A stretch of 64,000 nt of DNA from Paenibacillus sp. E222. Lineage in GTDB: Bacteria; Bacillota; Bacilli; Paenibacillales; Paenibacillaceae. Positions 58,475 through 64,000 of the stretch are shown here, piece by piece. A program made the position numbers and the translations under genes. The stretch lies in NCBI RefSeq assembly GCF_013401555.1, contig NZ_CP058552.1:4526001-4590000 (forward strand), read 5' to 3'. Each line of letters begins with the position of its first letter. Position 1 is the first letter of the stretch. The notes below the pieces were generated by a model. The model was not told the origin of the DNA and made no database searches. It saw nothing but the letters and a program-made list of their open reading frames with translations.

Positions 58475-61400
58475 ATGGTCAAAAGGAAGCTTTTTTTCTT
58501 CATCGTTTTCATGTTGACGATCGTAGTTCCTTCCAGCCTGATCGGAATAAGGGCCGCTTATGCGGAGACCTTACCTTATCAGACCATTATCATCGATGAC
58601 GGGAGCATTAAGATTAATGATGTTGTGACACCTGATGCGGGTAACGAGAACAATGGATATTCGGCTCCAAATTGGACCACAAGCACAGGGGTGAAGGGGT
58701 ATGATCTTTCAAGCACCCAATATACGAGTACAGCAGGCAGAACGATCACATGGAATCCACGCTTGGAAGCAGGAACCGCGAAAATATCTTTCTATAAGCT
58801 GGATTGGGCGGATAAGGCTGATAGCAATGTGAAAATCGAAATTGTTCATAATGGAACGACGGATGTAGTCTTTATGGATCTAAGACCCTCATCTGGCGCT
58901 CCAGCAGGTTGGGTTGATTTGGGAGAGTACTATTTTTCCGGAGTTGGTGAAGAATTCGTTAAATTGACTCGGTCTACCGGCACCACGAACACGATCCTTA
59001 CGCGTGCGGATGCGGTCAAGTTCGAAGGGAATATAAGGCAGAAAGAACCACATAAGACGATCATCATTGATGATGGAAGCCTCACAATTGATAATGTCGT
59101 CACTGTTGATTCAGGCAATGTCAATAACGGGTTCTCCGCTCCTTATTGGACCACAAGCGCAGGAGTGAAGGGATACAATAATTCCAGTTCCAAATACACA
59201 GACGCTGTAGGTAGAACGATCACATGGAATCCGCGCTTGGAAGCAGGGACGGCGAGAATATCGTTCTATAAGCTGGATTGGGCGGATAAAGCAGACAGTA
59301 ATGTGAAAATTGAGATTGTTCATAACGGGATAACGGATGTCAAGTTTATGGATCTAAGACCTTCGTCAGGTCCATCGGTTGGATGGGTGGATCTCGGGGA
59401 GTATGAGTTTAGTGGTAATGATAGCGAATTTGTCAGGCTGACTCGAACGCAACCTACGACGGGGACAATTATTACACGGGCCGATGCAGTCAAGTTCGAA
59501 GGAAATATCCGACAGCAAGCACCACCGTTGCCCCCGCTGCGGAGCCGCACATTAGCGAATCTCAGTTACACGGAAAAAGGCAGCATCGAAAATGCTAACT
59601 ATAAGGCGACCTTCTATGAGGCAGCATGGGATGGGGGCAAATCCATCGTTCGTGACATGTTCTACAAGAACACGGACACGGGAAACTGGATGCCGATTAA
59701 TAATGTATCGGAAAGACTTGAGGAGCAATGGGTTTTATTGGATGGGAATGCGGGCAGCCGAACCAATTACTACGATACGATGAACAAACGCTGGATTACA
59801 TTCGACGAGGTCCATTTTCCAGACAGCCACACGGCGGTATTAACCGATTCTACGCATGGCAGTGATTACGATTTTGAAGTGAACTGGTCCATGGCAGGGG
59901 ATAAACCAGATGTTTCCTTTGCTTTTACACCTCGCCGCGACGGCAATTATGTTATAGGATATCAGTCCTTCACAACAGAGGCAGTCTCGGGCATCAATGA
60001 AGTGTTAAATGGATTCAGGTCCCATGCCAAAATGGTAGGTACGGTGGAATCAACAAGCTTGAGAGAGCTGAGCGCTCCGATGAGCCTGGTTGAGAAAAAT
60101 GATGGTTCGGGAAATCCATTGACGTATGGTGTTTTTGTACCTTCGGCAGAGCTTCCGATTGAATTTGAACCGACGGGAGGCGTTACGAAACAACGGCTTG
60201 GCATGAGCCTGGTCAACAACGAAGGCAGCGTGCAGCCAATCCTGTATGCGCCTCAATTAGGGACTTATTCGCAAATGACCGCAGAAAGCACTTATCAATT
60301 TCATATGGGGCTAATCGCTCAAAAAAGCAATCTGTATGAGTCCTACGCGGATATTCTTCGCAATGAGTACGGTTATTCAGCATACCGGGAAAATGTGTCA
60401 GATCAGTCGCTCACTGACGCGATGTTCAATATGATCGATTTGCTTAAGATTGAGCCGCAAGGGGACGACTCTGTCAATTATGTCCCGTCACCCAGCGGGT
60501 GGTGGAGCCGTGCCAAGGGCTTTATTGATATCGAAAACGAGGATAGCGTCCGAACAAGCTCGAATGCGGTTCTTTTGGGGGCTTACTATTTGACTGGGGA
60601 TGACCAGCTATACGATACGAGAGCACTGCCGTCCGTCCAGTATGGCGTATCGCGAAACGGTATCGGTTGGTCGCCGACCCAGAAGAAAGTTTACGGTGTG
60701 CCTTCCTTATGGAAAATGGCTACTCTGCCGTTCGATGTTTCAAGCGTAGCCGCCGTCAATCAGATGATGGGCACTTCGGCAGGAATTGGGGCGCTGGCAC
60801 AGGAAGAGTACCTCATGCGTGATCCTGACCAGAAAGACCGGGGGCCTGTCATTCAACCCCTGATGATGTATCGTATGACAGGAGAGGCCCAGTATTTGCA
60901 GGCTGCCAAGGATGCAGCCGATAGTTATATCTTGCAATATATCGATACGCCTGCAACCGTGGATGTGAGTAAAAATGAGTTCATTTATTATTATAGCAAG
61001 CTGTGGATGGAGATCTTGGAGCTATATGAGGAAACTCAAGATCCCAAATATTTGAATGCCGCTTATAAGGAAGCCAAACGGTATGCAACCATGTTCGTTG
61101 CTCGTCCAGTTCCTGAAGGAAACGTTACGATTCCGCAGCCAGAGACGTATAATTACGCGGAGTCGTTCCATTGGCCGGAAAGTGGTAAATTTCAATATCC
61201 TAGGCTCAAGCTTCCAGAAGATATAGCTGGAGGCGTTCAAGCTGCGAGTTGGCTGGTTTCACCGAGCGGATTGACGTTTGAAGCAGGAAGTACAACCGGC
61301 TATTATCGGATGAATGCTCAGGAAGCTCCATTCATGCTGAGATTGTCGCTTTATACAGGGGATAAACTGCTGCAGGATATTGCTCATAATGCGGTTATTG

Positions 61401-63538
61401 GCCGATATTCCAGTTATCCAGGTTATTACTATAAGGGTTTCGCCGTTAGTCAACTTGAATCAGACTTTCCGCTGGAAGGCCCCAGCGGGGCTACATCCAT
61501 CTATTACCACCATATTCCGGGGCAGCTTGGGCAAACGATGGATTATTTGATCAGCGAACAATCATTAAAATCGAACGGGAGTATTACATTTCCTTCCGTA
61601 TTTGAAACGAATTTTTTATGGTTCAAATATCACCTCTATGGGAATAAACCAGGTCAATTTTATGGCAATTCCGACGTTTGGCTTTGGATGCCCAAGGGGA
61701 TTATTAAGACCAACCATCCTCAATTGAATTGGATAACGGGTGAGAGCGGTGATAAATTCTACATCGGGCTAAGCAATGCATCGTCAGAAGAAATTCAGAC
61801 TCCGATTGAATTGAATGAACAAATCATTGGATTCAACCCAACACAGGATTATACCGTAACGATCATCCGCGACAATGGTACACCAGAGCAAGCAGTTATG
61901 AGTGGCGGAATCATTCAAGCCACGGTTTCAGGCAAGGGCATCACCGCTATCATTGTAGAAGGACTTAACATTGATGTGCCGCTGCATCAGGTTAGAACGG
62001 CTGAACCATCGGATGCAAGCTATTTCTTTGATACCCACAGTCCAATTGATGCGGTTAAAGGCATGCTGATGGTTAAACCCGACGAAACGGTCTATGATGC
62101 ATATGTGCAGGCCAAAACGACGAAACCAGCGACAATCCATTATTCCTTGGATGGCGGGGCTACGTATACAACCGTCCCAGATACGATATACCCGATGGAA
62201 TGGTCGATACGGGTGAATGATTTATCCCAAACCTTCACGTATTACGTGGAATCAGAGGGGAAACAGACCCGCAAGCGGACACTTTATCTGCCTGATCAGG
62301 TTACGGAAACTCCAGTCCAACCCGATGGGCAGGAGAGTTCATCTATCATAGTGGATAATACGGAGGCGGAGACAGAAGGCGTCTGGATAAGGGATACGAC
62401 GGCTGACAACTATTACTATGATAACTATGTGTATGCCAAATCTACGGCTGGCACAGCGACAAGCAAAATGAGATGGCGGCCTGAGCTGCCGGAAAGTGTC
62501 ACTTACAGTGTGTATTACAAGATTCCGCAAATCACCGCTGCGAGTGAAAATTGGACAACGAATGCCTCATTTACCGTGTATTACAGCGGAGGCTCCGAGA
62601 CGGTTACTGTTGATGAGACAGCAGCGAATGGTACTTGGGTGCACCTAGGGGATTATCCTTTTGCTGCAGGCGATAGCGGGTACGTGGAACTAACCAACAA
62701 GGCCAACAAGTCTCGGGTCGTTGCCGATGCGATCATGTGGGTGGACGCGAACCAGATACCGCAATTGGAGTCTGCTGTGATCCTGTCTGATCGGAACGAG
62801 CTGCAGATGACTCAAACCGCACAGCTGAGCGTAACCGGCTATTTGGATAACGGTTTGATCGGTGATCTAACACAGGCCAATGTACAGTATTTCGTTGATC
62901 GTACGGATCTGGCCGAAGTGGATAGCAGTGGCTTGTTGACCCTTCTAAATCTCGATGGGGATACGAATCACATTGAGGTATGGGCCACAGTAACGATTGA
63001 TGGTGTGACCTTAACCACACCACCTTTGAACATCACGATTAAGGACCTAACGGTTATCGTGGACAGTACAAATACAACTGGGTTGTACACGACAGAAGGG
63101 TCTTGGAGTCAAAGCAATTTAGCCGGATACAAAATTGGGGTTAAATCCCGTTACTCAACAGTTGAAGGATCATCCGCAACTTGGAAAGGCCAGTTTCCAG
63201 AGGGGAAATATACGGTCTCGATCTACAAGCTCGTCCATACGACGGGTAACGATAATCATGTCAAAGTGGAAGTGAAGCATAAGACGGGTACCGAGGTCAC
63301 CTATATCGATGCAACGGTCGGCTCATCGGGTTGGGTTAATCTAGGAACGTTCGACTTTACGGGTGACGGCAGCGAGTATGTCCGGTTAACCAGGGTTACG
63401 CCTACAACGGTAGACCCGCCAACGCTTCCTGCAGATATGATCTATACGAGGGCTGATGCAGTTATGTTCGAACGGCATTCCGATGATTCGGAGCTGCTTG
63501 CAAATGAAGCTCAAGGTGAACCGACACTTTCTGAATAA
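58475..63538 (+). CDS. Giant secreted protein with four golvesin-like modules
   Basis: 1687 residues from ATG 58475 (AGGAGAGG upstream; in-frame GTG 58466 also possible). Signal peptide MVKRKLFFFIVFMLTIVVPS, cleavage near AYA. Golvesin/Xly-CBD-like modules lie at about 37-190, 195-350, 1289-1420 and 1525-1670; the first two are near copies. Typical strings are TITWNPRLEAGTAKISFYKL, WVDLGEYYFSG and TRADAVKFEGN. A BIG2-like Ig domain sits near 1430-1520. The core, about 355-1280, is unrecognised; it has helical stretches with many Tyr, Trp and Glu (YYYSKLWMEILELYEETQDP) that suggest an (alpha/alpha) toroid glycan lyase or hydrolase. No SLH or sortase anchor. Confidence 0.8.
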   Translation: MVKRKLFFFIVFMLTIVVPSSLIGIRAAYAETLPYQTIIIDDGSIKINDVVTPDAGNENNGYSAPNWTTSTGVKGYDLSSTQYTSTAGRTITWNPRLEAGTAKISFYKLDWADKADSNVKIEIVHNGTTDVVFMDLRPSSGAPAGWVDLGEYYFSGVGEEFVKLTRSTGTTNTILTRADAVKFEGNIRQKEPHKTIIIDDGSLTIDNVVTVDSGNVNNGFSAPYWTTSAGVKGYNNSSSKYTDAVGRTITWNPRLEAGTARISFYKLDWADKADSNVKIEIVHNGITDVKFMDLRPSSGPSVGWVDLGEYEFSGNDSEFVRLTRTQPTTGTIITRADAVKFEGNIRQQAPPLPPLRSRTLANLSYTEKGSIENANYKATFYEAAWDGGKSIVRDMFYKNTDTGNWMPINNVSERLEEQWVLLDGNAGSRTNYYDTMNKRWITFDEVHFPDSHTAVLTDSTHGSDYDFEVNWSMAGDKPDVSFAFTPRRDGNYVIGYQSFTTEAVSGINEVLNGFRSHAKMVGTVESTSLRELSAPMSLVEKNDGSGNPLTYGVFVPSAELPIEFEPTGGVTKQRLGMSLVNNEGSVQPILYAPQLGTYSQMTAESTYQFHMGLIAQKSNLYESYADILRNEYGYSAYRENVSDQSLTDAMFNMIDLLKIEPQGDDSVNYVPSPSGWWSRAKGFIDIENEDSVRTSSNAVLLGAYYLTGDDQLYDTRALPSVQYGVSRNGIGWSPTQKKVYGVPSLWKMATLPFDVSSVAAVNQMMGTSAGIGALAQEEYLMRDPDQKDRGPVIQPLMMYRMTGEAQYLQAAKDAADSYILQYIDTPATVDVSKNEFIYYYSKLWMEILELYEETQDPKYLNAAYKEAKRYATMFVARPVPEGNVTIPQPETYNYAESFHWPESGKFQYPRLKLPEDIAGGVQAASWLVSPSGLTFEAGSTTGYYRMNAQEAPFMLRLSLYTGDKLLQDIAHNAVIGRYSSYPGYYYKGFAVSQLESDFPLEGPSGATSIYYHHIPGQLGQTMDYLISEQSLKSNGSITFPSVFETNFLWFKYHLYGNKPGQFYGNSDVWLWMPKGIIKTNHPQLNWITGESGDKFYIGLSNASSEEIQTPIELNEQIIGFNPTQDYTVTIIRDNGTPEQAVMSGGIIQATVSGKGITAIIVEGLNIDVPLHQVRTAEPSDASYFFDTHSPIDAVKGMLMVKPDETVYDAYVQAKTTKPATIHYSLDGGATYTTVPDTIYPMEWSIRVNDLSQTFTYYVESEGKQTRKRTLYLPDQVTETPVQPDGQESSSIIVDNTEAETEGVWIRDTTADNYYYDNYVYAKSTAGTATSKMRWRPELPESVTYSVYYKIPQITAASENWTTNASFTVYYSGGSETVTVDETAANGTWVHLGDYPFAAGDSGYVELTNKANKSRVVADAIMWVDANQIPQLESAVILSDRNELQMTQTAQLSVTGYLDNGLIGDLTQANVQYFVDRTDLAEVDSSGLLTLLNLDGDTNHIEVWATVTIDGVTLTTPPLNITIKDLTVIVDSTNTTGLYTTEGSWSQSNLAGYKIGVKSRYSTVEGSSATWKGQFPEGKYTVSIYKLVHTTGNDNHVKVEVKHKTGTEVTYIDATVGSSGWVNLGTFDFTGDGSEYVRLTRVTPTTVDPPTLPADMIYTRADAVMFERHSDDSELLANEAQGEPTLSE
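58583..59520 (+). repeat. 474-bp direct tandem duplication encoding two golvesin modules
   Basis: Copies begin at 58583 and 59057, a period of 158 codons in frame. Long runs are nearly identical at the DNA level, for example AGAACGATCACATGGAATCC and CTATAAGCTGGATTGGGCGG in both. Differences are mostly third-position, as expected for a recent in-frame duplication kept by selection. Confidence 0.88.
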
Positions 63539-63609
63539 TGGCAGTGAATTGCGAATGGAAGTGGAACTAAGGTAAGTAATGTTAAACAAATGATTGTAAA
63601 ATAACATAA

Positions 63610-63648
63610 GAGCCGAGTGGATGAGAACGATCCATTCGGCTTTTTTGT
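63610..63648. terminator. Terminator between locus B and the last gene
   Basis: AGCCGAGTGGAT and ATCCATTCGGCT (one G-U) around a 7-base loop, followed by six T residues; it may also stop the converging minus-strand gene. Confidence 0.85.
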
Positions 63649-63704
63649 TGAGTAATGGCGTATATCAGTATCTTCAGAAAGGATTCAGTTACAAGAACTC
63701 CAGG

Positions 63705-64000
63705 TTAATCATTAAATTCAACAAATACATGCATATTTCGATCTACTCCTGCGATCCCGGTTGTTTGTTTAATATCCAAAAATTCAAGTCGTTCTTCCCA
63801 TTCAACTCTTTCATGATCCGATTCATCTGCGTAATATTCAAAAATATACGTTAAGACAAATGCATTAATGGTGGAGACTCCGTTCTTCAATTGTACCCAC
63901 TCTTGAGGGATAACAACTTGATTCTGCTCAGCTAAGACCGTATTCCCCGAGAAATTGAGAATTAGCTCTTGTCCTTGATTTTTAATTGTCGTTATTTTTT
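63705..64000 (-). CDS. 3' part of an unidentified gene, 5' end outside the window
   Basis: On the minus strand a frame is open without stops from the window edge to a TAA at 63705-63707 (about 97 codons). It includes QGQELILNFSGNTVLAEQNQ, a run VVIPQEWVQLKNGVS and an acidic helix-like VEWEERLEFLDIKQ. No family recognised. The internal TTG at 63890 is not needed, as coding-like sequence runs on upstream. It converges on locus B with the terminator between. Confidence 0.55.
   Translation of the reverse strand, partial: KITTIKNQGQELILNFSGNTVLAEQNQVVIPQEWVQLKNGVSTINAFVLTYIFEYYADESDHERVEWEERLEFLDIKQTTGIAGVDRNMHVFVEFND

Noticed and set aside
58475..63538. Calling the giant protein a xanthan lyase because of its golvesin/Xly-type modules
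   Set aside because: Those modules are binding domains found on many enzymes; no PL8 catalytic motifs were recognised in the core.

Overview
The window looks like a chromosomal segment of a Paenibacillus-type low-to-mid-GC Gram-positive. This is inferred from the gene families: CUT1 sugar ABC transporters of the LplB/LplC/LipO type paired with YesM/YesN two-component systems, a large SLH-anchored GH16 laminarinase, golvesin-type modules, BglG/LicT antitermination, frequent TTG/GTG starts and strong AGGAGG-type ribosome binding sites. No rRNA, tRNA, CRISPR array, transposase or prophage was seen.

Layout. 1-388: end of a MarR-family regulator. 632-5891: GntR-type regulator divergent from a phosphonate-type ABC uptake operon (phnD-phnC-phnE-phnE) that ends in a tyrosine-phosphatase-like gene. 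6149-10995: purine nucleoside salvage unit (Mga-like regulator, deoD, NCS2 permease, CNT nucleoside permease). 11511-12548: ilvE. 12718-17320: aryl-beta-glucoside system licT-bglP-bglH with two RNA antiterminator/terminator modules. 17488-19525: GAF-LuxR regulator divergent from a short-chain dehydrogenase. 19784-25656: small genes (membrane miniprotein, VOC protein, two-TM protein, GNAT), pbuG with a terminator-bearing leader, a CPBP protease/MerR pair with a 19-bp-spacer promoter, an isochorismatase-like hydrolase and an aldo/keto reductase remnant. 25902-31448: cell-surface copper-amine-oxidase-N/PKD protein, accessory SecA2 and a methyltransferase.

31727-63538 is devoted to plant or microbial polysaccharides. 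abfA (GH51 arabinofuranosidase) diverges from an ArsR-type regulator with a large C-terminal domain. A secreted lichenase (GH16) follows, with a cre site and an operator-like palindrome. Locus A (35624-47318) has a sugar-binding lipoprotein, an oppositely oriented YesM/YesN pair, two permeases and a 1486-residue SLH-GH16-CBM enzyme. Locus B (47724-63538) has two permeases, a binding lipoprotein, a YesM/YesN pair, an FAD-dependent oxidoreductase, an SGNH hydrolase and a 1687-residue secreted protein with four golvesin-like modules around an unrecognised core of about 970 residues.

The most interesting unit is locus B. Two distant promoters in it, before the transporter operon and before the giant secreted protein, carry the same 9-bp-spaced AGAAATT element at almost the same distance from an extended -10. 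That ties the giant protein to the transporter and to the YesN regulator, and argues for one undescribed glycan-degradation system. Locus A has its own, different shared element at its two outward promoters. The last bases hold the 3' part of an unidentified minus-strand gene.
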